Source: DASSTJ01 sp035707965 (GTDB lineage: Bacteria; Actinomycetota; Actinomycetes; Actinomycetales; Angustibacteraceae). Taken from it: a stretch of 64,000 nt of DNA. The notes under the pieces are model-generated. The model did not search any database and had not been told where the DNA came from. It was given only the letters and a program-made list of their open reading frames with translations. Shown in pieces: positions 34,862 through 43,180 of the stretch. Every line of letters begins with the position of its first letter. The stretch's first letter is position 1. The stretch covers positions 10,444 to 74,443 of the forward strand of contig DASSTJ010000183.1 of NCBI GenBank assembly GCA_035707965.1, given 5' to 3'. A program made the position numbers and the translations under genes.

Positions 34862-37042
34862 TCAGGCGGGCGCCGAGCGCATCTCGTCGAGCACCTTGTC
34901 CGCGACGTGCGCCGGCATCGGCTCGTGCCGTGCGTACTCGCGGGTGAACGTGCCGGTGCCGTGCGCGATGGACCGCAGCTCGACGGCGTAGCGGCCCAGG
35001 GACGTCGCCGGGACGTCCGCCCGGACCTGACTGCGCCCGTTGCCGAGGGGTTCGGTGCCCGTCACGCGACCACGGCGAGCGGACAGGTCGCTCATGACCG
35101 CGCCGACGAACTCGTCATCGGCGACGACGAGCACCTCGTGGACCGGTTCGAGCAGGATCGGCGAGGCGGCGCGGACCGCCTCCTCGAAGGCGAGGCCGCC
35201 GGCGCTGGCGAAGGCCGCGTCGCTGGAGTCCACGGAGTGTGCCTTGCCGCCGGTCAGCGTGACCTTGACGTCGGTGACGGGGTAGCCGGCCAGCACGCCC
35301 TTCTCCGCCCGGGCCCGCACGCCCTTCTCCACGCTGCCGAGGTACTGCTTGGGCACCGCGCCACCGACGACCTCGACGGCGAACTCGATGCCGGAGCCGG
35401 TCGGCAGCGGCTCGACGGTCATCTCGCAGACGGCGTACTGCCCGTGGCCGCCGCTCTGCTTGACGAGTCGGCCGCGTCCCTCCGCTCGCGAGGTGACGGT
35501 CTCGCGCAGCTGCACGCGCACGGCGATCGCGTCGACGTGGACGCCGTAGCGGTCGGAGAGCCGGTCGAGGGCGAGGCTCACGTGCGCCTCCCCCATGGCC
35601 CACAGCAGCAGCTGCCCGGTCTGCTGGTCGTGCTCCACGCGGATCGTGCTGTCCTCGAGCGTCAGCCGGGCCAGGGACTCGGCCAGCTTGTCCTCGTCCG
35701 ACGGCGAGTGCGGGTGGATCGCGACGGGGAGCAGCGGCTCGGGAAGCACCCACGGCTCGATGAGCCGCGGGCGCTCGGGGTCGGACAGGGTGTCGCCGGT
35801 CTCGGCCCGCGTCAGCTTCGCGACGACGCACACGTTGCCGGCCGAGCACTGCTCGATCGGCCGCAGCGTCGCCCCCAGGGGGCTGCTGAGGGCACCGACC
35901 CGCTCGTCGACGTCGTGGTCCTCATGGCCTTCGCGAGCCTGGCGCTGGAAGCGGTCCCCGTGACCGGACACGTGGACGACGGTGTCGGGTCGGAGCGTGC
36001 CCGAGAAGACGCGAACCAGGCTGATGCGGCCGACGTAGGGGTCGGACGTCGTCTTGACGACCTGGGCGAGGAGCGGACCGTCAGGGTCGCACGTCGGCAC
36101 GTCGCACGGTGCGCCGTCCGGCGTGGTCACGGCGGGCATGGGACGCTCGAGCGGCGAGGGGAAGGCCTTCGTCAGCAGCCGCAGCAGCTCCTGGGTGCCG
36201 ACACCACCGGCCGAGGCGATGGGCAGCACCGGGTAGAAGGATCCTCGGGCGACGGCGCGCTCGAGGTCCGCGATGAGTCCCGTCTCGTCGATGTCGTCGC
36301 CGGCCAGGTACCGGTCCATCAGCGTGTCGTCCTCGGACTCCTGGATCACCGCCTCGATCAGCTCGGCCCTTCGTCCCTCGATGAGCTCGAGGTGCTCGGC
36401 GTCGGCCTGTCGCACCTCGCGGGTGCCGGAGGAGTAGTCGATCACCTGCTGGGAGAGCAGCCCGATGAGCCCGGCGACGGTGTCGTCGTCCCCGAGCAGG
36501 GGCAGGTAGACGGGCACGACCCCTTCACCGAACACGCGCTGGCACACGGCGACGGACTCGTCGAAGTCGGCGCGCGGCTGGTCGAGCTTCGTGACGACGA
36601 CCGCCCGGGGCAGCCCCAGGGACGCGCACTCCTCCCAGACCAGTGCGGTCGCCCCGTCGAGGCCGTCGGTGGCCGAGACGACGAAGAGCGCGGCATCGGC
36701 GGCGCGCAGCCCCGCGCGCAGCTCGCCGACGTAGTCCGGGTGCCCGGGCGTGTCGACCAGGTTGACGGTGAGCCCGTCGTGCTGGAACGACGCCACAGCC
36801 AACGAGACCGACCGGTGCTGGCGCCGGGCGGCCTCGTCGTGGTCCGTGACTGTCGTGCCCTCGTCGACGGTCCCTGGTCGGGTGATCGCTCCCGCCGCCG
36901 CGAGCAGCGTCTCGACGAGCGTGGTCTTGCCCGACCCGGTGTGCCCGACCAGCACGAGCGTCCGCACGAGCGCGGGGTCGTCGGGCGGGCCGCCCGGTCC
37001 TCTGCCGGCGGCGACGGGGCGGCTGGCGGTGCTCTGCGACAT
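34862..37042 (-). CDS. elongation factor G-like protein (EF-G2)
   Basis: 726 residues from ATG at 37042 with a GGGAGG ribosome site. GTPase motifs: G1 GHTGSGKT (33-40), G3 DTPGH (97-101), G4 TKLD (151-154, replacing the usual NKxD), then EF-G domains II to V, ending with VEPLPTGSGIEFAVEVVGGAVPKQY and SDLSARRGRVTGTEP. Actinobacteria often carry this second EF-G paralogue away from the str operon. Mycobacterial FusA2-type proteins lack normal translocase activity in vivo, so the role here is uncertain. It lies on the strand opposite to the flanking conserved genes. Confidence 0.9.
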   Translation of the reverse strand: MSQSTASRPVAAGRGPGGPPDDPALVRTLVLVGHTGSGKTTLVETLLAAAGAITRPGTVDEGTTVTDHDEAARRQHRSVSLAVASFQHDGLTVNLVDTPGHPDYVGELRAGLRAADAALFVVSATDGLDGATALVWEECASLGLPRAVVVTKLDQPRADFDESVAVCQRVFGEGVVPVYLPLLGDDDTVAGLIGLLSQQVIDYSSGTREVRQADAEHLELIEGRRAELIEAVIQESEDDTLMDRYLAGDDIDETGLIADLERAVARGSFYPVLPIASAGGVGTQELLRLLTKAFPSPLERPMPAVTTPDGAPCDVPTCDPDGPLLAQVVKTTSDPYVGRISLVRVFSGTLRPDTVVHVSGHGDRFQRQAREGHEDHDVDERVGALSSPLGATLRPIEQCSAGNVCVVAKLTRAETGDTLSDPERPRLIEPWVLPEPLLPVAIHPHSPSDEDKLAESLARLTLEDSTIRVEHDQQTGQLLLWAMGEAHVSLALDRLSDRYGVHVDAIAVRVQLRETVTSRAEGRGRLVKQSGGHGQYAVCEMTVEPLPTGSGIEFAVEVVGGAVPKQYLGSVEKGVRARAEKGVLAGYPVTDVKVTLTGGKAHSVDSSDAAFASAGGLAFEEAVRAASPILLEPVHEVLVVADDEFVGAVMSDLSARRGRVTGTEPLGNGRSQVRADVPATSLGRYAVELRSIAHGTGTFTREYARHEPMPAHVADKVLDEMRSAPA

Positions 37043-37225
37043 GTCGGTCCCTCCCGCTCCTGCGACTTGCCGCCGGGCCGGCGCGCGATCGAGCCGCACG
37101 CCCACCTTCGTACCCCGACCGCGATCGCACAAGGGTCGGACGGTCCGGGGCCGAGCAGGGCGCTCGCTACCATCAGCGGGCTGCTCATGTGGGCCGTCTG
37201 GCCCGGGGACGACGACAGGAACAGG

Positions 37226-37837
37226 ATGCTCAACCGCTTCGCGCGCGCCTTCTTCACCCGCCTCTTCACCCCCGTGGCGGTGGTTCTGCTGCGTCTGGGC
37301 ATCGGCGCCGACGTCGTGACCCTCGTGGGCACGCTCGGCGTGGCGGCGGGAGCGCTCGCGCTGTACCCGACGGGCCACCTGCTCGCCGGCACGCTCGTCA
37401 TCACGGCATTCGTCTTCTCCGACACGATCGACGGCATCATGGCCCGGCGCTCCGGGGCGTCGAGCAAGTGGGGCGCGTACCTCGACTCGACCCTCGACCG
37501 CGTGGGTGACGCCGCGGTCTTCGGCGGTCTCGTGCTGTGGTTCACCGGCGGGGGCGACGACCGGCTGACCGCCTGCCTGGCGCTGGCGTGCCTCATCCTC
37601 GGCTCGGTCGTGTCCTACGCCAAGGCCCGCGCCGAGGGCCTCGGCATGACCGCCAACGTGGGCATCGCCGAGCGCGCCGACCGGCTCGTCGCCGTGCTGG
37701 TCACGACCGGGTTCGTCGGCCTGGGCCTGCCGGTCGTCGTCCTCACCGTCGTCCTGGGCCTGCTGGCCGTGGCGAGCCTGGTGACGGTGGTCCAGCGCAT
37801 GCTGACGGTGCGTCGCCAGGCGCTGGCCGCCTCGTGA
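37226..37837 (+). CDS. pgsA: phosphatidylinositol phosphate synthase (CDP-alcohol phosphatidyltransferase)
   Basis: 203 residues from ATG at 37226 (MLNRFARAFFTRLFTP, the usual family start). An in-frame ATG at 37187 would add 13 residues. The CDP-alcohol motif is complete: D66, D69, G70, A73, R74, G83, D87, D91. It makes phosphatidylinositol phosphate, the first committed lipid for phosphatidylinositol mannosides. A TACCAT hexamer at 37168 may be the promoter. The next two genes, patA and pimA, use the lipid product, so the three form a pathway operon. Confidence 0.92.
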   Translation: MLNRFARAFFTRLFTPVAVVLLRLGIGADVVTLVGTLGVAAGALALYPTGHLLAGTLVITAFVFSDTIDGIMARRSGASSKWGAYLDSTLDRVGDAAVFGGLVLWFTGGGDDRLTACLALACLILGSVVSYAKARAEGLGMTANVGIAERADRLVAVLVTTGFVGLGLPVVVLTVVLGLLAVASLVTVVQRMLTVRRQALAAS

Positions 37838-37847
37838 GCCGGGCGCG

Positions 37848-38828
37848 GTGAGTCCCAGCGGCGGCTCGGCCCGGCTGGTGGAGCGGGCGACCCTTCTTGC
37901 CTACCGCACGGGCTGGAGGCTCGTGCGCCTTCTGCCCGAGGCCGTGGCCTACCGCCTGTTCGACGTGATCGCTGACGTGGCGTGGTGGCGTCAGGGGCAC
38001 GGCGTGATGCAGCTCCAGCGCAACCTCGCGCGCGCCCGCCCGGAGCTCGACGCCGGCGGGCTGCGCCACCTGTCCCGGGACGGCATGCGCTCGTACCTGC
38101 GCTACTGGTGCGACACGTTCCGCCTCGCCGACTGGGACCCCGACCGGATCACGGCCAGCGTCCGCGTGGAGGGGGACGCGCCGGTTCGCCAGGCGCTCGC
38201 CGAGGGCAGGGCGGTCGTGATGTTCCTCGGTCACCTCGGTAACTGGGACCACGCCGGCGCCTGGTCGACGTTGAACCTCGCACCGGTCACGACGGTGGCC
38301 GAGCGCCTGCGACCGGAGGAGCTCTACGAGCAGTTCCTCGGTTTCCGGCGTCGCCTCGGCATGACGATCCTGCCGCTGACCGGCGGGACCGACGTCTTCC
38401 GCGCGCTCACGCGCACCCTGCGCGACGGCGGCTTCGTGCCGCTGCTGGCCGACCGGGACCTCACGAACGGTGGGGTGGAGGTCGAGCTGCTCGGCGAGCC
38501 GGCCCGCGTCGCGGTGGGGCCGGCCGCGCTCGCCCTGAGCACCGGAGCCGCGCTGTTCCCGGTGAGCATCCGCTACGAGCGGCGCGCTGGCCCTGGGCCG
38601 GGCTGGGGCATCGTCGTGCGCTGGCACGAGGAGGTCCCGGTGCCTGCCGCCTCAGGCAGCGCCGAGCGGCAGCAGGCGGTGCGCGACCTCACCCAGCGGT
38701 GCGTCGACGCGCTGTCCGCCGCCATCCGGCAGTGGCCGCAGGACTGGCACATGCTGCATCGCGTCTTCGTCGCCGACCTCGAGCCGCGCGTGCCCTCCAG
38801 GTGCGTCGTGAGGGGAGACGGGTCGTGA
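37848..38828 (+). CDS. patA: phosphatidylinositol mannoside acyltransferase
   Basis: 326 residues, LpxL/HtrB-like acyltransferase family. The catalytic HxxxxD is H129-D134 in GHLGNWD; the FRRRLGMTILPLTGG and LLADRD blocks are conserved. In mycobacteria PatA adds palmitate to the mannose of PIM. GTG 37848 is 10 bp after the pgsA stop, and the gene ends in a GTGA overlap with pimA. Both the order and the operon match Mycobacterium tuberculosis. Confidence 0.9.
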   Translation: MSPSGGSARLVERATLLAYRTGWRLVRLLPEAVAYRLFDVIADVAWWRQGHGVMQLQRNLARARPELDAGGLRHLSRDGMRSYLRYWCDTFRLADWDPDRITASVRVEGDAPVRQALAEGRAVVMFLGHLGNWDHAGAWSTLNLAPVTTVAERLRPEELYEQFLGFRRRLGMTILPLTGGTDVFRALTRTLRDGGFVPLLADRDLTNGGVEVELLGEPARVAVGPAALALSTGAALFPVSIRYERRAGPGPGWGIVVRWHEEVPVPAASGSAERQQAVRDLTQRCVDALSAAIRQWPQDWHMLHRVFVADLEPRVPSRCVVRGDGS

Positions 38829-40000
38829 GGATCGGCATCGTGTGCCCGTACTCGTTCGACGTCCCCGGCGGCGTGCAGTTCCACGTGCGCGACCTCGCCG
38901 AGCACCTGATCGACCACGGGCACCACGTGAGCGTGCTGGCTCCCGCCGACGACGACACCCCGGTGCCGCCGTACGTCGTGCCCGCTGGGCGCGCAGTTCC
39001 CGTGCCCTACAACGGCTCCGTGGCGCGGGTCAACTTCGGGCCCGTCTCCGCGGGGCGGGTGCGCCGCTGGCTCGCCGACGGCGCCTTCGACGTGCTGCAC
39101 ATCCACGAACCGGTGTCCCCGAGCCTGTCGCTGCTCGCCCTGTGGGCCGCCGAGGGCCCGATCGTCGGCACGTTCCACACGTCGACGCTGCGCTCACGGG
39201 CGATGCAGGCGGCGTACCCGCTGCTGCGGCCCAGCCTGGAGAAGATCAGCGCCCGCATCGCGGTCAGCGAGGACGCCCGGCGCACGGTCACCACCCATCT
39301 CGGTGGGGACGCCGTCGTCATCCCGAACGGGGTCTACGTCGACCGCTTCGCGTGCGCCGCCGTCGTGCAGCGGTGGCAGGGCACGCCCGAGCAACCGACC
39401 GTGGCGTTCGTCGGTCGGCTGGACGAGCCGCGCAAGGGCCTACCGGTGCTGGCCCGGGCGATCCCCGCGGTGCTCGACGCGGTCCCGGGCGCGCGGTTCC
39501 TCGTGGCCGGTCGAGGGGACGCCGACGACGCGCGCGAGCTGCTGGACGAACGGTCCCTGGCGGCGTGCGAGTTCCTCGGCATGGTGTCGGACCAGGAGAA
39601 GGCGTCCCTGCTGCGATCGGTCGACGTGTACGTCGCTCCCCACACCGGCGGCGAGAGCTTCGGCATCGTGCTCGTCGAGGCGATGAGCGCGGGGGCGCCC
39701 GTGCTCGCGAGCGACCTCGACGCGTTCGGACGCGTGCTGGACGGAGGCGAGCTCGGCGTCCTCTTCCCGGTCGGTGACGCGGGGGCGCTGGCGACCGAGG
39801 CGCTCGCGCTCCTCGGCGACCCGGCTCGGAGGGCGCGCCTGCGTGACCTGGCGCAGGCGGCGGTCCGCCGCTACGACTGGTCCGTGGTCGCTGACGAGGT
39901 GCTCGCGGTGTACGAGACGGTGACCGCCGGGGCGAAGGCCGTCGCGGAGGACCCGCACACCGGGCTCTTCGGCCGGTGGCGTCGTCCGGACCACCCCTGA
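38825..40000 (+). CDS. pimA: phosphatidylinositol mannosyltransferase PimA (GT4)
   Basis: 391-residue GT-B glycosyltransferase that puts the first mannose from GDP-mannose on phosphatidylinositol. N-domain: RIGIVCPYSFDVPGGVQFHVRDLAEHL. Interdomain and acceptor features: HIHEPVSPSLSLLAL and GTFHTS. C-domain donor motifs: FVGRLDEPRKGLPVL and the E-x7-E stretch ESFGIVLVEAMSAG. The GTG overlaps the patA TGA. The tail after about 375 is not conserved. A 27-bp-stem hairpin follows the stop. Confidence 0.93.
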   Translation: MRIGIVCPYSFDVPGGVQFHVRDLAEHLIDHGHHVSVLAPADDDTPVPPYVVPAGRAVPVPYNGSVARVNFGPVSAGRVRRWLADGAFDVLHIHEPVSPSLSLLALWAAEGPIVGTFHTSTLRSRAMQAAYPLLRPSLEKISARIAVSEDARRTVTTHLGGDAVVIPNGVYVDRFACAAVVQRWQGTPEQPTVAFVGRLDEPRKGLPVLARAIPAVLDAVPGARFLVAGRGDADDARELLDERSLAACEFLGMVSDQEKASLLRSVDVYVAPHTGGESFGIVLVEAMSAGAPVLASDLDAFGRVLDGGELGVLFPVGDAGALATEALALLGDPARRARLRDLAQAAVRRYDWSVVADEVLAVYETVTAGAKAVAEDPHTGLFGRWRRPDHP

Positions 40001-40014
40001 ACGCGCACCACCCG

Positions 40015-40084
40015 GGCGGAACTTGGTCACCCTTGTGTACGTCTCGAGCGCTCTACGCGTACACAAGGTTGACCAAGTTCCGCC
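40015..40084. terminator. very long inverted repeat between pimA and the ADH gene
   Basis: Arms of 27 nt (40015-40041 and 40058-40084) are reverse complements with one mismatch, around a 16-nt loop that itself contains GAGCGCTC. Arm core: GGAACTTGGTCA...TTGTGTACG. It lies between the ends of two convergent genes, so it probably terminates both, but it is much longer than the other hairpins here and not notably GC-rich. Confidence 0.75.
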
Positions 40085-40097
40085 GTTGGCCCACGGC

Positions 40098-41153
40098 TCA
40101 GCGACTGATCGCGACCTTGAGGGCGCCGGTGTCGGCTGCCCGGCCGAACGTGTCGTACGCGTCGAGCACCTGGTCGAACGTGAAGCGGTGAGTGACGAAC
40201 CGCTCGGCCGCCAGCCGGTGCTGGGCGACGAGCTTGAGCAGCATGGGGGTCGTGGACGTGCTGACCAGCCCCGTGCTGATGTGGATGTCCATGATCCACA
40301 GGTCCTGCAGCGGCAGGTCGACGGACCTGCCGTGCACGCCGACGTTCGCGACCGAGCCACCAGGACGCACGATCGCGATGCAGGCCGCGAAGGTCGCGGG
40401 GATGCCGACGGCCTCGATGGCCACGTCCACGCCCAGCCCGTCGGTGAGCGCCATGACCTGCTCACGCCAGTCGGCGTCGCCGCTGTTGACGGTGTCGCTC
40501 GCCCCGAACTCACGGGCCTGCTTGAGCCGGTTGTCGTCCAGGTCGAGGGCGATCACCCGGGCTGGTCCGTACAACGACGCGGTCATCATCGCCGCCAGAC
40601 CCACCGGGCCGGCGCCGACGACCGCCACGACGTCGCCAGGCTTCACCCGTCCGTAGCGCACGCCGATCTCGAAGCCCGTCGGCAGGATGTCGGAGAGCAT
40701 CAGGGCGGCCTCGTCGCTGACGCCCGCCGGCACCTTGTACAGGGAGTTGTCGGCGAAAGGCACCCGGACGAGCTCGGCCTGCGTGCCGTCGACGAGGTGG
40801 CCGAAGATCCAGCCGATGCCGCTGGCGCCCTCGTCGGCGAGACAGTGCGCGTACAGGCCCTGGTGGCAGTACGAGCAGGCGCCGCAGGCGCTGACGCAGG
40901 AGATGATGACGCGGTCACCGACCGCGAGCGTCGAGACGGCCGAGCCGACCTCGGTGATCGTGCCGACGCCTTCGTGACCGAGGATGCGTCCTTCGGTCAC
41001 CGCAGGCACGTCCCCCTTGAGGATGTGCAGGTCCGTGCCGCAGATCGTGGTGGTGTCGACGCGCACGATCACGTCGGTGGGCTGCTGGAGGACCGGGTCC
41101 GGCACCTCTTCCCAGGCCTTCTGGCCGGGGCCGTGGTAGACGAGCGCCTTCAT
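40098..41153 (-). CDS. zinc-dependent alcohol dehydrogenase
   Basis: 351-residue MDR protein. Catalytic zinc ligands are C38 and H60 (with E61), the structural zinc set is C90, C93, C96 and C104, and the Rossmann motif is VAVVGAGPVGLAAM. The pattern TTICGTDLHILKGDVP with WIFGHLVDGTQAELVRVP resembles bacterial dehydrogenases active on secondary alcohols or short aldehydes. The true substrate is not determinable. ATG at 41153 has GGGAG upstream. It is transcribed against the surrounding conserved operons. Confidence 0.88.
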   Translation of the reverse strand: MKALVYHGPGQKAWEEVPDPVLQQPTDVIVRVDTTTICGTDLHILKGDVPAVTEGRILGHEGVGTITEVGSAVSTLAVGDRVIISCVSACGACSYCHQGLYAHCLADEGASGIGWIFGHLVDGTQAELVRVPFADNSLYKVPAGVSDEAALMLSDILPTGFEIGVRYGRVKPGDVVAVVGAGPVGLAAMMTASLYGPARVIALDLDDNRLKQAREFGASDTVNSGDADWREQVMALTDGLGVDVAIEAVGIPATFAACIAIVRPGGSVANVGVHGRSVDLPLQDLWIMDIHISTGLVSTSTTPMLLKLVAQHRLAAERFVTHRFTFDQVLDAYDTFGRAADTGALKVAISR

Positions 41154-41289
41154 GGTGGGGCTCCCTTCAAAGGTTGCTTCACAGGGGGTCCCGGCCAGCC
41201 TCGCCGCCGCCGCATCGGGCAGGAAGGGGCGATAGCCACGACCTGGTGGTGCAATTGCGTCACGGTGACGCGGCACGTCGCGCTCGCCG

Positions 41290-41301
41290 TAGGTTGGGGG
41301 C
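41290..41301 (+). promoter_or_regulatory. leaderless -10 box for the LemA-like gene
   Basis: TAGGTT at 41290-41295, then GGGGGC, then GTG at 41302. Confidence 0.55.
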
Positions 41302-41880
41302 GTGGAGCTGCACACCTGGTTGCTCGTGGTGCTGCTGGTCGCCGTCGTCGCCTGGTACCTGTCGTTCTCGGCGAGCCGCCTCGACCGGCTGCACCACCGG
41401 GTGGAGGGTGCCCGCAGCGCGCTCGACGCGCAGCTGGTCCGGCGTGCAGAGGCAGCGCTCGAGCTGGCGACCTCCGGTGCGCTCGACCCGGCATCCGGGC
41501 TGCTGGTGGCGGGGGCCGCCGCCGAGGCGCTCGCGGCCGGCGAGGCCGACGTCGACGGCGAGCCGGCCGACGGGCGCGAGCAGTCCGAGAGCGACCTGTC
41601 CCGGGCGCTGCAGGCAGCCCTCGACGACGACGTGGTGACGACGTTGCAGGCGCACGAGGTGGGACGGCGTCTCGTCGACCGGCTCGCCGCGGTCTGCCAC
41701 CGGGTGCAGCTGGCCCGCCGTTTCCACAACGACGCCGTCACCGACGCGGCCCGGGTGCGCGGCAAGCGCATCGTGCGCTGGGCGCGGCTCGCCGGGCGTG
41801 CGCCCCTGCCGCAGACCTTCGAGATGGACGACGACCCTCCCGCGGCGCTCGCGCAGCGGCCGCCCGCACGAGCGACCTGA
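41302..41880 (+). CDS. LemA-like membrane-anchored protein of unknown function
   Basis: 192 residues. One N-terminal membrane helix (LLVVLLVAVVAWYLSF) is followed by SRLDRLHHRVEGARSALDAQLVRRAEAALELA, which is LemA-like, a long helical region, and RRFHNDAVTDAARVRGKRIVRWARLAG, ending in an acidic tail. The gene lies between pimA and pdxS, a position where Streptomyces also has an uncharacterised gene (from memory). It is probably a cytoplasm- or periplasm-facing helical bundle. Function unknown. Confidence 0.7.
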   Translation: MELHTWLLVVLLVAVVAWYLSFSASRLDRLHHRVEGARSALDAQLVRRAEAALELATSGALDPASGLLVAGAAAEALAAGEADVDGEPADGREQSESDLSRALQAALDDDVVTTLQAHEVGRRLVDRLAAVCHRVQLARRFHNDAVTDAARVRGKRIVRWARLAGRAPLPQTFEMDDDPPAALAQRPPARAT

Positions 41881-41990
41881 GGCCGTCGGGCCAGCGTGGC
41901 CCTCGGGGTCGCCGTGCGGCCCGTCAGGGTGTCAGCCTGGACGTCCCCGGGCTGGCACGTACGTGGTTCTCCGAGGCCGTCGCCGGACCG

Positions 41991-41996
41991 TACGAT
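41991..41996 (+). promoter_or_regulatory. -10 box of pdxS
   Basis: TACGAT lies about 54 bp before the pdxS GTG, leaving a leader of roughly 45 nt with a GAGAGG ribosome site. Confidence 0.5.
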
Positions 41997-42049
41997 GGAG
42001 GGGGTGCGCAGGCGCGCACCACCTGTCGTCGTCACCTGAGAGGCCCGTC

Positions 42050-42955
42050 GTGTCCAGCCCTGAGCAGAACGCCCCGTCCACCGGAACCGCCCGTGTCAAG
42101 CGCGGCATGGCCGAGATGCTCAAGGGCGGCGTGATCATGGACGTCGTCACCCCCGAGCAGGCGAAGATCGCCGAGGACGCCGGCGCTGTCGCGGTCATGG
42201 CGCTCGAGCGCGTTCCGGCCGACATCCGCGCGCAGGGCGGCGTGTCGCGCATGAGCGACCCGGACATGATCGACGGCATCATCAGCACCGTCTCGATCCC
42301 CGTCATGGCCAAGGCCCGGATCGGCCACTTCGTCGAGGCCCAGGTGCTGCAGTCCCTCGGGGTCGACTACATCGACGAGTCCGAGGTGCTCACGCCCGCC
42401 GACTACGCGAACCACATCGACAAGTGGCAGTTCACGGTGCCCTTCGTCTGCGGCGCCACCAACCTCGGCGAGGCCCTGCGCCGCATCACCGAGGGGGCGG
42501 CCATGATCCGTTCCAAGGGCGAGGCCGGCACCGGCGACGTCTCCAACGCCACCACCCACATGCGGCAGATCCGCGCACAGATCCGTCGTCTGCAGTCCAT
42601 GAGCGAGGACGAGCTGTACGTCGCCGCCAAGGAGCTGCAGGCGCCCTACGACCTCGTGAAGGAGGTCGCCGAGGCCGGCAAGCTGCCCGTCGTCCTCTTC
42701 ACCGCCGGCGGCATCGCCACCCCGGCCGACGCGGCGATGATGATGCAGCTGGGCGCCGAGGGCGTCTTCGTCGGCTCGGGCATCTTCAAGTCGGGCAACC
42801 CGGCACAGCGCGCCGAGGCCATCGTCAAGGCGACCACGTTCTACGACGACCCCGACGTCATCGCCAAGGTCTCCCGCGGCCTGGGCGAGGCGATGGTGGG
42901 GATCAGCGTCGACGAGATCCCGCAGCCGCACCGCCTGGCCGAGCGCGGCTGGTGA
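42050..42955 (+). CDS. pdxS: pyridoxal 5'-phosphate synthase lyase subunit PdxS
   Basis: 301 residues, (beta/alpha)8 barrel that builds PLP from ribose 5-phosphate, glyceraldehyde 3-phosphate and ammonia. The family opening VKRGMAEMLKGGVIMDVV, the Lys in VMAKARIGH that forms the pentose imine, and the second Lys in IRSKGEAGTGDV are intact. The GTG has GAGAGG upstream. Normally the ammonia-supplying partner pdxT follows directly; here it is 2.1 kb away beyond kynU and a VOC gene. Confidence 0.97.
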   Translation: MSSPEQNAPSTGTARVKRGMAEMLKGGVIMDVVTPEQAKIAEDAGAVAVMALERVPADIRAQGGVSRMSDPDMIDGIISTVSIPVMAKARIGHFVEAQVLQSLGVDYIDESEVLTPADYANHIDKWQFTVPFVCGATNLGEALRRITEGAAMIRSKGEAGTGDVSNATTHMRQIRAQIRRLQSMSEDELYVAAKELQAPYDLVKEVAEAGKLPVVLFTAGGIATPADAAMMMQLGAEGVFVGSGIFKSGNPAQRAEAIVKATTFYDDPDVIAKVSRGLGEAMVGISVDEIPQPHRLAERGW

Positions 42956-42962
42956 GGCTCCG

Positions 42963-43115
42963 CTGAACGGGCGCCGAACCCTGGTTCGTAGCTCGTTGCC
43001 GCCCGAACCGGCGCCGAACCCTCCGGCCGACTGTCGCAAGCTCCTTGACGTCGGCTCTCCGGGTCATGCGCCCGCTCGAGCTCCTTGGCGCGGACGTGGT
43101 TCGGCGCCGTTCAGC
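42963..43115. repeat. inverted and direct repeats between pdxS and kynU
   Basis: GCTGAACGGGCGCCGAACC at the left end and GGTTCGGCGCCGTTCAGC at the right end are reverse complements with a one-base bulge, about 115 bp apart. A second copy of GGCGCCGAACCCT lies near 43010, and AGCTCCTTG(A/G)CG occurs twice (near 43040 and 43080). This fills the gap between two convergent genes and may serve as a terminator. Confidence 0.55.
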
Positions 43116-43180
43116 TTCGTGGGTCCAGGTGGCCGGCACCGTTGGTCGCGTGACCTGCCGAGCGCGGGAGCGCCTTCGAG

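Noticed and set aside
37187..37225. Upstream ATG start for pgsA
   Set aside because: It adds 13 residues not seen in the family, whose start is MLN-R-AR; kept only as an alternative.
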